Below the pieces are notes generated by a model. It was not told the DNA's origin. It did no database searches and saw nothing but the letters and a program-made list of their open reading frames with translations. Positions 52,655 through 61,172 of a stretch of 64,000 nucleotides of DNA are shown here, piece by piece (position 1 is the stretch's first letter; each line of letters opens with the position of its first letter). A program made the translations under genes and the position numbers. This DNA is from Roseimaritima multifibrata (lineage in GTDB: Bacteria; Planctomycetota; Planctomycetia; Pirellulales; Pirellulaceae). Location: positions 4,216,001-4,280,000 of the forward strand of contig NZ_CP036262.1 in the NCBI RefSeq assembly GCF_007741495.1, given 5' to 3'.

Positions 52655-54129
52655 GTGTCGTTCTCGTAGCCGAATCCAGAGACGACTGGTTAGGCGGTTT
52701 TGAGGGCGTTCAGACGATCGATCCAAGTGAGTACCTTTCACACTCCGATGGGGATCTTCGCCGTGGAACAAAAATTTACAACCTCTGCCGCTCCTATTCC
52801 TATCAGAGCATGGGGTATTACGTATCGTTGCTTGCCGAGGCTCGCGGCCAACGACCGATCCCCGACGTGATGACGATGCAGGACCTACGCGGAGTCGCCG
52901 CGGTGCGCCTGATCCCGCAGTCCCTTGAGGATGTGATCCAAAAATCATTACAGTCGCTGACCGCTGACGACTTCACGCTAAGCGTCTACTTCGGTGAAAA
53001 CCTTGCCAAGAAGTACGACCGCCTAGCGAGAGAGTTGTACGGCCTATTTCAAGCACCACTACTCCGCTTTCGATTTTCGCGAAGGAGCAAATGGAGACTA
53101 CGCCGGGCCTCCGCGATCGCGTTAAATGACATCCCGGTCAGCCATCGTGACTTTGTTGCATCCGCCGCCACACGGCACTTTGCCCGAGGCAATTCGCGCC
53201 GAGCCAAACGAGTCACCTCACGTTACGATTTGGCAATCCTTCATAATCCGGACGAAGGCCAATTGGCTCCGTCCGATCCCGTTGCACTCAAACGGATGCT
53301 TAAGGCGGCTGCACGTCTGGGGATCGCTGCAGAGTTGATCACACGAGAAGACGCGGGACGGTTGCTTGAATTTGACGCGTTGTTCATACGCGAAACCACG
53401 GCGATCAGCCACCACACGTATCAACTCGCCAGACGAGCTGAAGCGGCGGGGTTGGTTGTCATCGACGACCCGCTGTCGATCCTGCGTTGCACGAATAAGG
53501 TCTACCTCGCCGAACTGCTAAACCGGGCAAAAATACTAACACCGAAAACGATGGTCGTGCATCCTCGCAACATGGATCAAGTCGCCGAACAGCTGAAGTT
53601 CCCCTGTGTACTGAAACGCCCCGACAGTGCATTCAGCAAAGGGGTCGTCAAAGCAAACGATCCCGCCGAGTTAAGTGCTCGACTAGCTGAATTCTTTTGC
53701 GATTCGGAACTTGTCATCGCGCAGGAATACATGCGAACCGATTTCGACTGGCGAATCGGGATCCTAGACCAACGGCCTCTGTTCGCGTGCAAATACCACA
53801 TGGCCCGTGGTCACTGGCAAATCGCGAAACATGCAGGAGACGAACAGACCAAGTTCGGTTCGGTCGAAACATTGCCTGTCGAATTGGCGCCACGAAAAGC
53901 GGTTGCAGTGGCTCTTAAAGCCGCAAATTTGATTGGAGACGGTTTTTATGGAGTCGACGTTAAAGAAGCCGAGGGTAAGTTTTTTGTCATTGAGGTAAAC
54001 GACAATCCGAACCTCGATGCCGGCGTTGAAGATACGGTGCTGCGCGACGACCTTTACCGCCGCATCATGGAATCGTTTATTCGCCGGATCGAACAACGAA
54101 AACAGCCCAGCCTCCAGCGAATCCCCTAA
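52651..54129 (+). CDS. RimK-family ATP-grasp ligase with N-terminal RLAN domain
   Basis: The 492-residue product has an N-terminal RLAN part (about residues 1-170: VLVAESRDDWL, GTKIYNLCRSYSYQSMGYYVSLLAEARGQRPIP, VYFGENLAKKYDRLARELYGLFQAPLLRFRF) and a C-terminal ATP-grasp ligase: ALFIRETTAISHHTYQLARRAEAAGLVVIDDPLSILRCTNKVYLAELL, FPCVLKRPDSAFSKGVVKANDP, FYGVDVKEAEGKFFVIEVNDNPNLDAGVEDTVLRDDLYRRIMES. VIEVNDNPNLD is the metal-binding site. RimK-like enzymes form amide bonds, as in glutamate addition to proteins or peptides. The gene overlaps the C39-like gene by four bases and is 98 bases from the GCS2 gene. Confidence 0.9.
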   Translation: MSVVLVAESRDDWLGGFEGVQTIDPSEYLSHSDGDLRRGTKIYNLCRSYSYQSMGYYVSLLAEARGQRPIPDVMTMQDLRGVAAVRLIPQSLEDVIQKSLQSLTADDFTLSVYFGENLAKKYDRLARELYGLFQAPLLRFRFSRRSKWRLRRASAIALNDIPVSHRDFVASAATRHFARGNSRRAKRVTSRYDLAILHNPDEGQLAPSDPVALKRMLKAAARLGIAAELITREDAGRLLEFDALFIRETTAISHHTYQLARRAEAAGLVVIDDPLSILRCTNKVYLAELLNRAKILTPKTMVVHPRNMDQVAEQLKFPCVLKRPDSAFSKGVVKANDPAELSARLAEFFCDSELVIAQEYMRTDFDWRIGILDQRPLFACKYHMARGHWQIAKHAGDEQTKFGSVETLPVELAPRKAVAVALKAANLIGDGFYGVDVKEAEGKFFVIEVNDNPNLDAGVEDTVLRDDLYRRIMESFIRRIEQRKQPSLQRIP

Positions 54130-54227
54130 AACATGTTTCAGAGGCTCCCCTCCGCATAACAGCCCACAACGCGTTTCGTTTCAGTCCAAGTTGTCCCAGC
54201 CCTTATTTCGCTTCTTAAGGCTTATAG

Positions 54228-55487
54228 ATGTCGGTCCGCTCTTTTGGATTGTTTGAAGTTTTTGGCATTGAACTGGAATACATGCTGGTCGACCACCAGA
54301 CACTTTCAGTAAAACCGATTGCCGACCAGGTCCTGGCTGCAATGGCAGGGTTCTCGTCAGGCGACGTCGAACGGGGCGCGATCACATGGTCCAACGAATT
54401 GGCGCTTCATGTGATCGAACTTAAAACCACGCACCCGGTCAAATCACTGGCAAGTTTGGCTGGCATCCTTCAAGAAGCAATCGACGACATTCGACCGATC
54501 TTGGACCGATTCGGCGCTCGCTTGCTGCCTTCGGCTGTTCATCCCTGGATGAATGCAAGCCAGGAAACTCGTCTGTGGCCTCATGACTACCACCAGGTCT
54601 ACCAAGCCTATCACCGGATTTTTGACTGCCACGCCCATGGTTGGTCGAACGTCCAAAGCGTGCATTTGAATCTGCCCTTTCACACAGCGGAAGAGTTCGC
54701 TCAGTTGCATGCCGCCATCCGCCTGGTGTTACCGTTGCTGCCCGCGCTGGCGGCCAGTTCTCCCGTCCTGGAGGGAAGACTAACCGGACAACTAGATACT
54801 CGAATTTCGTTGTACGAAAATCACTGCCGGCAAGTCCCTTCATTGACGGGGCAGGTCATTCCCGAGGCAATATTTGACGAAGCGACCTACCGCAGCCAAA
54901 TTTTGAATCGGCTTAAAGAGGACATCGCCCCGCACGACCCTGACGGCGATTTGCATGTCGATTTTTTGAATGCCCGTGGTGCGATCGCTCGTTTCGATCG
55001 CGGGTCCATCGAAATTCGTTTGATGGATGTTCAGGAATTCCCGCAAGCCGACATTGCGATCTGCGCAGCAGTCGTCGCCGTCGTTCGAGCATTATGTAAA
55101 GAGCGTTGGCTGCCTACGGCTGAACAAATGCTGGTCAACACGACACTCCTAAAAACAATCTTAGACCAGACGAGTAAAACGGCTGAAAACACTGTGATTG
55201 ATGACGCCCTATTCCTCCGCCATTTCGGAATTCAGTCCAATTCGGTAACGGCAGGCCAATTATGGCGAGAGGTAATGAATTCGCTTCGCACCGACGATCC
55301 CCAGCTGAAGGCTCTCTTTCCGGAAATCGACGCATTGCTTTCCAAAGGCCCCCTAGCAAGCCGCATCGTGGCAGGGATTGGAGGTAACTTGACCAAGCCT
55401 CACCTACGGAGGGTCTACCAGGAGCTTGCAAATTGCCTGACCGAGGGGCGACCCTATTCACCTGCTCCAGCGAGTCAAAACCAATGA
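54228..55487 (+). CDS. GCS2-type carboxylate-amine ligase (glutamate-cysteine ligase family 2)
   Basis: The 419-residue product belongs to the YbdK/GCS2 superfamily of glutamine-synthetase-fold ligases: FEVFGIELEYMLVDHQTLSVKPIADQVL (metal-binding Glu pair in IELEYML near residue 13), AITWSNELALHVIELKTTHPVKSLASLAG, VQSVHLNLPFHTAEEFAQLHAAIRLVLPLLPALAASSPV (the family's S-x-H-x-N strand), and FDRGSIEIRLMDVQEFPQADIAI. Members ligate glutamate to an amine, and the natural substrate is often unknown. Its stop overlaps the start of the FGase (ATGA). With the RimK-type ligase it may build a glutamyl- or aminoacyl-conjugate. Confidence 0.9.
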   Translation: MSVRSFGLFEVFGIELEYMLVDHQTLSVKPIADQVLAAMAGFSSGDVERGAITWSNELALHVIELKTTHPVKSLASLAGILQEAIDDIRPILDRFGARLLPSAVHPWMNASQETRLWPHDYHQVYQAYHRIFDCHAHGWSNVQSVHLNLPFHTAEEFAQLHAAIRLVLPLLPALAASSPVLEGRLTGQLDTRISLYENHCRQVPSLTGQVIPEAIFDEATYRSQILNRLKEDIAPHDPDGDLHVDFLNARGAIARFDRGSIEIRLMDVQEFPQADIAICAAVVAVVRALCKERWLPTAEQMLVNTTLLKTILDQTSKTAENTVIDDALFLRHFGIQSNSVTAGQLWREVMNSLRTDDPQLKALFPEIDALLSKGPLASRIVAGIGGNLTKPHLRRVYQELANCLTEGRPYSPAPASQNQ

Positions 55488-56206
55488 CGACGCAGTCGAT
55501 CTCCGTGATCGTCACCTGTGAACATGGAGGCAATCGAATCCCATCTCCGTACGGCACGCTCTTTCGGTCGGCCATCGCACAACAGGAATTGCAAAGCCAC
55601 CGCGGGTACGACCCTGGAGCTCTCGCGATTGCGAAGATTCTTGCCAAAACATTTGCTGCCAACATTTTTCACAGCACGGTTTCGAGGTTGCTGGTCGACC
55701 TAAATCGATGCCTCGATTCCCCACAGTTGTTCTCGGAATTCGTTCCGGAGAGTGTCGAACAACGAAGTGAAATCCTTCGCCAGCACTACACTCCGTATCG
55801 ACGACAGGTTACCGATGAAGTTGCCGCAAAGATTAGCGAAGAGGGCAGGGTGGTCCACCTATCGATCCACACTTTCACCGGTCAGTTTCGCGGAGAAGAA
55901 CGAGACTTCGACATCGGAGTTTTATACGATCCCAAAAGGTGTTCAGAACGCAGGTTCGCGGAGAGAACGCTTGAATCGTTAAGGCTCCGAAGGTTCGCCG
56001 CGTTTGCCAACCGCCCCTACCTTGGGACCGATGATGGGCTGACAACCACGCTTAGGCAAACGTTTGCCGCCGATCAGTACATCGGCATAGAAATCGAAAT
56101 CAATAACCGAATCGCAAGTCTTAGCGAAGCGACTCAGACCGATTGGGCGAAGCGTATCGGATCCGCCTGCATGGACAGTTTGCTGGACGCTGCATCCGAA
56201 AGATAA
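55484..56206 (+). CDS. N-formylglutamate amidohydrolase-family protein (FGase 1)
   Basis: The start at ATG 55484 overlaps the GCS2 stop; 17 codons further upstream are open but belong to the GCS2 gene. The 240-residue product has the family blocks ISVIVTCEHGGNRIPSPYGTLF (zinc-binding Glu/His region), HRGYDPGALAIAKILA, HSTVSRLLVDLNRCLDSPQLFSEF and VVHLSIHTFTG. N-formylglutamate amidohydrolases hydrolyse the amide in N-formyl-L-glutamate, and related members act on other N-acyl amino acids. In this operon it may remove a blocking group or hydrolyse the amide formed by the ligases. A second, quite different member lies at 60386. Confidence 0.88.
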   Translation: MTTQSISVIVTCEHGGNRIPSPYGTLFRSAIAQQELQSHRGYDPGALAIAKILAKTFAANIFHSTVSRLLVDLNRCLDSPQLFSEFVPESVEQRSEILRQHYTPYRRQVTDEVAAKISEEGRVVHLSIHTFTGQFRGEERDFDIGVLYDPKRCSERRFAERTLESLRLRRFAAFANRPYLGTDDGLTTTLRQTFAADQYIGIEIEINNRIASLSEATQTDWAKRIGSACMDSLLDAASER

Positions 56207-56588
56207 AACGCAACTGCAGCCATTGGCGGATTTCAATTGGGATGCTGTGATGCAAGGCATTGGACCACAAAATCCCAACCCGCTGCGTCAGCGAGAGACA
56301 GCAATCACGGAAAGCGATCCCTCGCTTACGCATTTTGAAGTTGCGTTTTAGAGGTGATTGCTGTGGTCAATCGTCCTGCTTTCCGAACTCTTGCGGAGGC
56401 CTCAAATCATTCGGCTATTCCAGCACCTTTTTAGCTCCAAGTATCGAGAGTTCCGTTTCCGGGCTCGCCCTGGCGGACTCGCAATTGGCAGCTACCTTAT
56501 TGGGCGCTCAATAGGCTGTTCTCCGCTATCACCAAAATCGCAACGATAAACTTCCTGTTCCACACGGATTCGCGGTCGCCCAGTGAGA
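56207..56588. other. Convergent intergenic region with repeats
   Basis: This 382-base region separates the two convergent operons. It contains a copy of the 25220-type inverted repeat (56272-56332) and copy D of the palindromic element (56448-56548). No simple T-run terminator was seen. Confidence 0.6.
56448..56548 (+). repeat. Dispersed palindromic element, copy D (truncated)
   Basis: It starts GAGTTCCGTTTCCGGGCTCG, has AATTGGCAGCTACC and ends near GTTCTCCGC, without the right arm found in copies B and C. Confidence 0.6.
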
Positions 56589-57635
56589 CTACAGAGTCGC
56601 CAAATTTCGATTCAGCATATTGGCACCGTAATACCGTCGATACTTTGCCTTGCGTTCCAAGTCGTGAATGACGGTTTCTGTAAAATCGACGCCGGTGAGC
56701 GCTTTGCAGCTTCCCAAGCCTCCAGGGCTGAACACGTTGATCTCCATCAGCTTATCTTCCACGATATCCAAACCGACCAGGAACATTCCATCCTGCACCA
56801 GTTTCGGGCGAACCATTTCAACCAATTCCAACATTTTGTCCGTGACTTCTGCTTCGACTCCTTTACCGCCCGAGTGCATGTTGCTGCGAGCGTCGCCCGT
56901 GTCGTTTCGGCGGCGGAAAGCCGCGTATTTCCCGTCTTGTTGTAGCGGGCGACCATTCAGCACGAACATCCTGACATCTCCGTTGATGGCAGCGGGCAGG
57001 TACTCCTGGGCAATGCAGTAACCATCACGGATCACCGCTTCGATCATCTGATTCAAATTAGCTTTCTCATCTTCGCCGATCAAGAAGACGCTCTGCCCAC
57101 CCGACCCCTGCAACGGCTTAATGACAACCTTGTCGTGCTGCTCGGCGATGAACGCCTTAATGTCGTTGGCATCGCGACTAATGCAGGTCCGAGGCCGCAC
57201 CTGTTCTGGAAAATGTTGAAAGTAGGTCTTGTTTAGGGCGTTTGCCAAGCTGAATGGATCATTCAGCACGATCACCCCACGAGACGCGGCAAGCTGCCCA
57301 AAAAGAATCCCTGTGGTTTGAGCCCACGGTCGATCGGTCGCATCGTCGGAGGGATCGTTTCGAAGCAACAATACATCAAGATCATCTAGGCTGATCCGTT
57401 GGCTCGGCTCGTCCGGATCTTGAATCTTTCCAAGATACTCTTTGAGCGAATCATACTTGCCACCGTTAGCGGATCGAACATGTGCCTGTATCGATCCATC
57501 AGGTGCATAAATAAAGTCGCCGACCCCCAACAAAAAGCTCTCGTGCCCCATGTTCACGGCGGACATCGCCAATCGCGTAGTGGTGAAGCCCGATTGTTCA
57601 GTCATGACGTCATTGACAACAAATCCAATTTTCAT
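56589..57635 (-). CDS. Glutathione-synthetase-like ATP-grasp ligase
   Basis: The start is ATG 57635, overlapping the DUF1704 stop by one base (TGATG). The 348-residue product resembles GshB/RimK-type ligases: MKIGFVVNDVMTEQSGFTTTRLAMSAVNMGHE (N-terminal domain), NDPFSLANALNKTYFQHFPEQVRPRTCISRD, the ATP-grasp loop VVIKPLQGSGGQSVFLI, CIAQEYLPAAINGDVRMFVLNGRPL, and FLVGLDIVEDKLMEINVFSPGGLGSCKALTGVDFTETVIHDLERK (metal-binding INVFSP). The chemistry is carboxylate-amine ligation with ATP; the substrates are not known. It is the last gene of the minus-strand operon. Confidence 0.9.
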   Translation of the reverse strand: MKIGFVVNDVMTEQSGFTTTRLAMSAVNMGHESFLLGVGDFIYAPDGSIQAHVRSANGGKYDSLKEYLGKIQDPDEPSQRISLDDLDVLLLRNDPSDDATDRPWAQTTGILFGQLAASRGVIVLNDPFSLANALNKTYFQHFPEQVRPRTCISRDANDIKAFIAEQHDKVVIKPLQGSGGQSVFLIGEDEKANLNQMIEAVIRDGYCIAQEYLPAAINGDVRMFVLNGRPLQQDGKYAAFRRRNDTGDARSNMHSGGKGVEAEVTDKMLELVEMVRPKLVQDGMFLVGLDIVEDKLMEINVFSPGGLGSCKALTGVDFTETVIHDLERKAKYRRYYGANMLNRNLATL

Positions 57636-59584
57636 CAATCGGTATCCGTAAGGTTGAGGACCGACTTGCCACGAACAGCTTCAAGCCGTTCGCGACATTT
57701 AGGGTCGTCCCAGAAACGAGGCAATAATTTTGGCGGCGTGATAATGCCACGGCGCCGCAGTTCCTGAATGTAGGGAATGTGTTGCAAGCCGATCTTTCCG
57801 ACGTACAAGGGTTCAATGTCGTGCCCTGCTGCCAAGTATTCCAACAGATTTCGCAAGCCGCGAAGGTAGATCACATCTTTGGTTAATCCACCACCACGAA
57901 AGACCCTCAGCGTCGTGTTAAATGCCGACCGGTTCTTGAAACCGTAACGTTCGTTCAGTGTATCAACGACTTTTGCAAACGGTGTGCCGGAGACCAACAG
58001 GTCGGTCGCGATAACTCTTGCCGCCAAAGTACGCAGGCGACTGACCGTCAACCCGCCAACCAAATACTCTGCAAGAACCGCTAGCCCCTCTTGAAGTTCG
58101 TCGTAGCCAGCCAGCCCTGCGCTTAATTGCCTAAAGGGTTGGCAGCGACCATTAAAATAGGTCAGCAGATGCGTTCCAATTTCGTGATGCAGCAGTGGTC
58201 CAACGCGAGCGGCAGAAATATTGATCGAATCCGAGATGAGCAGTCGATCCTTCGACACCATAATCCCGGACGCAATCGTCTTGGAAATTTCAACACTTGG
58301 GCTGAATTCGCACATCTGTTTCTGGTAATAGCGGATCTCCTCGCGAGCAGCGGCTGCAAGCTGTGTCGCATTGACACACTCGGTCGCTGTCACGTCCTCT
58401 TTGCCGCACAGTCCAGTAGAGGCTCTAGCGCCTTTCTTTGACCGTTCGAGTATTGCCGTAGCAAGTTCCACAAGCGGATCCTCGGGGCCCCCGTAAAGCT
58501 GCAAACTGCTAGAGAGAAAATTGGAATACTGTGGATGATCGCCGATCGTCGTTTCCGGCAGATGTAAATCACGGAGCGACGTTAATTGCCGATCAATCTC
58601 GTCCTGTTTCTCCCAGAAAAGAAAAGCAAGGGTGGGGTCTTCGACTCGCTCGATTTCGATCGAAAACAACCTGCGTTTCAATAGGTTCGGATGATAAGGC
58701 AAGTGGCGGTATTGAAGGGGTAGCAGTTCGTTATCTGCGTCTTTGCAATAGTGATCACGAATCCTATCCGCATTGGTGGGAGTCACCTGGAGCAGGTAAT
58801 CGAAAGAATCCGATACATCACACAACTGTTTGTCGACCACTCGCGCCGCCTTGACCAATGCCGAAGGCCCAAACGTCTGATGGTGTGTATCGCTGGGCTT
58901 TTCATCCCCGCTAGTGAATTCGGCAACGGCTCTGCGATACGCCCGGGCGAGTTGTTGGCGCAGACGCTGCAGGACGAGAGGAAAGACCTTGCCGGAATCT
59001 CCATCAAGATAGAAAGGTCTAACTCTCAAGCAGATGGAACAATGGGTCGTTCCACTGGAATCCGACGATAGACCACGGCTGAGGATTGTCTCGCATTTTG
59101 TACTCCGATCGACGCGGGCCGGTCGATCGCCGACCTGAATCGCCGACAGTTCTTTCTCCATAACATCTAGCGTCGATGGCAAAAAGGACTCATCCACCGA
59201 AGAGATCTGAAAGTCGAACGCAAGCGTATCGTCAACCGTCACTTCAATCAGCAAGAAGAGACCGAAGTGCTCCTGCATCGCACCGCGAATCTGGTCTACA
59301 AGGTACGTAAGACCTTCGTCATGCGACGGTTCCCCAGACGCGAACAGATACGCAGCTTCGGTTGTAACCAACTGGTGATTAAGGTCGGTGCCGGCTGCGG
59401 CCGAATCCGCCCCTGACCGAAAAACACAAAGAAATGGCAATTGGCGATCCATACGCAATCGCCCGCCATTGGGCACATTCCTGCGGACTCGCTGATTCTT
59501 AGCCAAACGTTCACAGGATGCATCCGCAGTCGATTTGTAAGCCGATGTGATTTCAACCATATCGTTATTGCTGTCGCGTTTCAC
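57635..59584 (-). CDS. DUF1704 (QEGLA-motif) metallocarboxypeptidase-like protein
   Basis: The start is GTG 59584, with AAGGAG about 13 bases upstream; an ATG eight codons later (59560) is an alternative. The 649-residue product has the active site HHEIGTH (466-472) and the QEGLA motif (498-502) of TIGR02421/DUF1704 proteins, in the order RLLISDSINISAARVGPLLHHEIGTHLLTYFNG...DELQEGLAVLAEYLVGGL. The eukaryotic member MATCAP is a metallocarboxypeptidase that removes the C-terminal tyrosine of tubulin. The bacterial name 'flavohemoglobin expression-modulating' is historical. Here it lies between a FGase and an ATP-grasp ligase, where it may reverse the ligation by removing a terminal residue. Confidence 0.9.
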   Translation of the reverse strand: MKRDSNNDMVEITSAYKSTADASCERLAKNQRVRRNVPNGGRLRMDRQLPFLCVFRSGADSAAAGTDLNHQLVTTEAAYLFASGEPSHDEGLTYLVDQIRGAMQEHFGLFLLIEVTVDDTLAFDFQISSVDESFLPSTLDVMEKELSAIQVGDRPARVDRSTKCETILSRGLSSDSSGTTHCSICLRVRPFYLDGDSGKVFPLVLQRLRQQLARAYRRAVAEFTSGDEKPSDTHHQTFGPSALVKAARVVDKQLCDVSDSFDYLLQVTPTNADRIRDHYCKDADNELLPLQYRHLPYHPNLLKRRLFSIEIERVEDPTLAFLFWEKQDEIDRQLTSLRDLHLPETTIGDHPQYSNFLSSSLQLYGGPEDPLVELATAILERSKKGARASTGLCGKEDVTATECVNATQLAAAAREEIRYYQKQMCEFSPSVEISKTIASGIMVSKDRLLISDSINISAARVGPLLHHEIGTHLLTYFNGRCQPFRQLSAGLAGYDELQEGLAVLAEYLVGGLTVSRLRTLAARVIATDLLVSGTPFAKVVDTLNERYGFKNRSAFNTTLRVFRGGGLTKDVIYLRGLRNLLEYLAAGHDIEPLYVGKIGLQHIPYIQELRRRGIITPPKLLPRFWDDPKCRERLEAVRGKSVLNLTDTD

Positions 59585-59591
59585 TTGAATA

Positions 59592-60386
59592 CTATTGCTC
59601 CTTCATTGCCGTGAGCGCGTCACGCACTCCTGGCAAAGTCGATCTCAGTGCATTGTAAATAGCTTCGACCTCGCTTGGGTCGGCTTCTCCTTCCCATTCA
59701 TCCATGAAGAATTTTTTGAATTCAATCGAGATCGCGCAAACTTGCTTGGGAAAGGTTTGGTGAATCCATTCAGCGAAATGCCCTCCTAGAAATTTTACGT
59801 TCTCACGAACATCAAGATTGCGTCCACGGAAATCATAAGCCCGCAGGTCCGAGATAAACCGATCCACGACGGGCCCCCAGTATTCGCGATCCATCGTGCC
59901 AGTCCCGATATTCACCTCTGGGTTTTTCCTAGCATCCGCAGGAGGCCCATCCGCCCCATCGCGGCGGTGGTTGTACGTGTGCAAATCATAGACGACCACC
60001 TTGCCATATTCTTCAACCATTTCGCGAAGAAGCTCTTCGACATCTTCGTAGAATTGGTCGTATTCGGCCAACGATGCATCAATCATTTGCTGCTTAGGGG
60101 GGGTATCCCAAACCTTCATTCCCCAGGCATCGGCTGGCGTTTCATAGACCGCCTTATCTCGGGGACGATTTAGATCGACTTCAAATCGAGACCGCAGACC
60201 AACGATTTGCGTTTTCGCAATTTGAGTCCATTCGCCAGTGACCGGATCTTCTTCCCGGAGCTGCTGTTCCTCATCGATCGCCAAGTGGCGCTCGATGTTC
60301 TTACGCGTGTCGTGGCCGTTGTGGATCGCCGCCGCGACGACGGGCCCCGTGCCGCGCTGAAAAATGCAATGGGGTGAAAGTGACAC
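59592..60386 (-). CDS. N-formylglutamate amidohydrolase-family protein (FGase 2)
   Basis: The start is GTG 60386 with AGGA eight bases upstream. The 264-residue product has the family blocks VVAAAIHNGHDTRKNIERHLA, RFEVDLNRPRDKAVYETP, VVVYDLHTYNHRRDGADGPP, and VCAISIEFKKFFMDEWEG, the zinc-site pattern of FGase-like amidohydrolases. It differs much from FGase 1 at 55484 and is the first gene of the minus-strand operon, seven bases from the DUF1704 gene. Its 5' leader has a stable hairpin (about 60440-60508). Such members act on N-acyl amino acids; the real substrate here is unknown. Confidence 0.88.
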   Translation of the reverse strand: MSLSPHCIFQRGTGPVVAAAIHNGHDTRKNIERHLAIDEEQQLREEDPVTGEWTQIAKTQIVGLRSRFEVDLNRPRDKAVYETPADAWGMKVWDTPPKQQMIDASLAEYDQFYEDVEELLREMVEEYGKVVVYDLHTYNHRRDGADGPPADARKNPEVNIGTGTMDREYWGPVVDRFISDLRAYDFRGRNLDVRENVKFLGGHFAEWIHQTFPKQVCAISIEFKKFFMDEWEGEADPSEVEAIYNALRSTLPGVRDALTAMKEQ

Positions 60387-60439
60387 GAGACGGTTCCTAA
60401 ATGAAGGAAGTGAGACTTCTGTTTGTCAACAAACCTATC

Positions 60440-60508
60440 AAAGCGATCAGGTTGGATCTCGCGGGAGGGTAGCGAATCCCGTACCGATCCAACCGAACCG
60501 GTCGCTTT
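60440..60508 (-). promoter_or_regulatory. Leader hairpin before the FGase 2 operon
   Basis: The stretch AAAGCGATCAGGTTGGATC at 60440-60458 can pair with GATCCAACC (60486-60494) and GGTCGCTTT (60500-60508) as an interrupted stem. It lies 54-122 bases upstream of the GTG, so it may be an attenuator or a stabilising leader; evidence is structural only. The rest of the 315-base gap to 60701 shows nothing else. Confidence 0.45.
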
Positions 60509-60701
60509 AAGCGCTGGGTCCACAACTGCCAATCCGATCGATTCCCGCTCAACTTAGGGCCGTTGGGCTACGCAAACCGGGCTAAATGACCATCGGCACA
60601 TACTTTGCTTATCCATTTCAGCATTCCCCGCTGCCGTCGGAAGATGTCACGGGTGCCGATAATTTTTCATGACTAATTCCAAAGCTAACAGGATAACGAA
60701 A

Positions 60702-61172
60702 ATGTCTTACGAAACGAAAACCGATTTGAACGACACGACCATCGAAAAACTGCAAAAATTGATTCAGGCAAACATCGACGCTTGTAACGGATTCCGTGAA
60801 TCAGCCGAAGAATTAGACGATCCAGCTTTGTCAGCTCTTTTTCGTGAACTGGGCGATCAACGCTCGGAGTTGGCTACGGAATTACAGGAGTATGTTGTCT
60901 TCAACGGAGAGGTACCCGAAGACGACGGCAGTGTTGCCGCGAAGACCCATCGCATTTGGATCAACATCCGAGCCAAATTGAATGGCGGAGATCCCTATGT
61001 CATTTTGATCGAAGCCGAACGAGGCGAAGACCACGCAAAAGCAGCCTACGAAGATGTATTGAAGGAGACCGCCGGCAGCGCGATGAATGACGTCCTCACA
61101 CGACAATATCGGGTCGTCAAAGCGGGGCACGATAAAGTCCGAGATCTGCGAGATTCATTCGCCAAGAAATAG
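60702..61172 (+). CDS. DUF2383/PA2169-family four-helix-bundle protein
   Basis: The start at ATG 60702 (MSYETKTDLNDTTIEKL) is preceded by AGGATAACG; an upstream ATG at 60669 has no such site. The 156-residue product is helical with the ferritin-like DUF2383 pattern: KLQKLIQANIDACNGFRESAEELDDPALSALFRELGDQRSELATELQEYVV, then a second pair of helices ending NDVLTRQYRVVKAGHDKVRDLRDSF. Members have conserved carboxylates and histidine in ferritin-like positions; Glu57 and Glu65 here are candidates, but metal binding is unproven. It is transcribed alone as far as can be seen. Confidence 0.8.
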   Translation: MSYETKTDLNDTTIEKLQKLIQANIDACNGFRESAEELDDPALSALFRELGDQRSELATELQEYVVFNGEVPEDDGSVAAKTHRIWINIRAKLNGGDPYVILIEAERGEDHAKAAYEDVLKETAGSAMNDVLTRQYRVVKAGHDKVRDLRDSFAKK

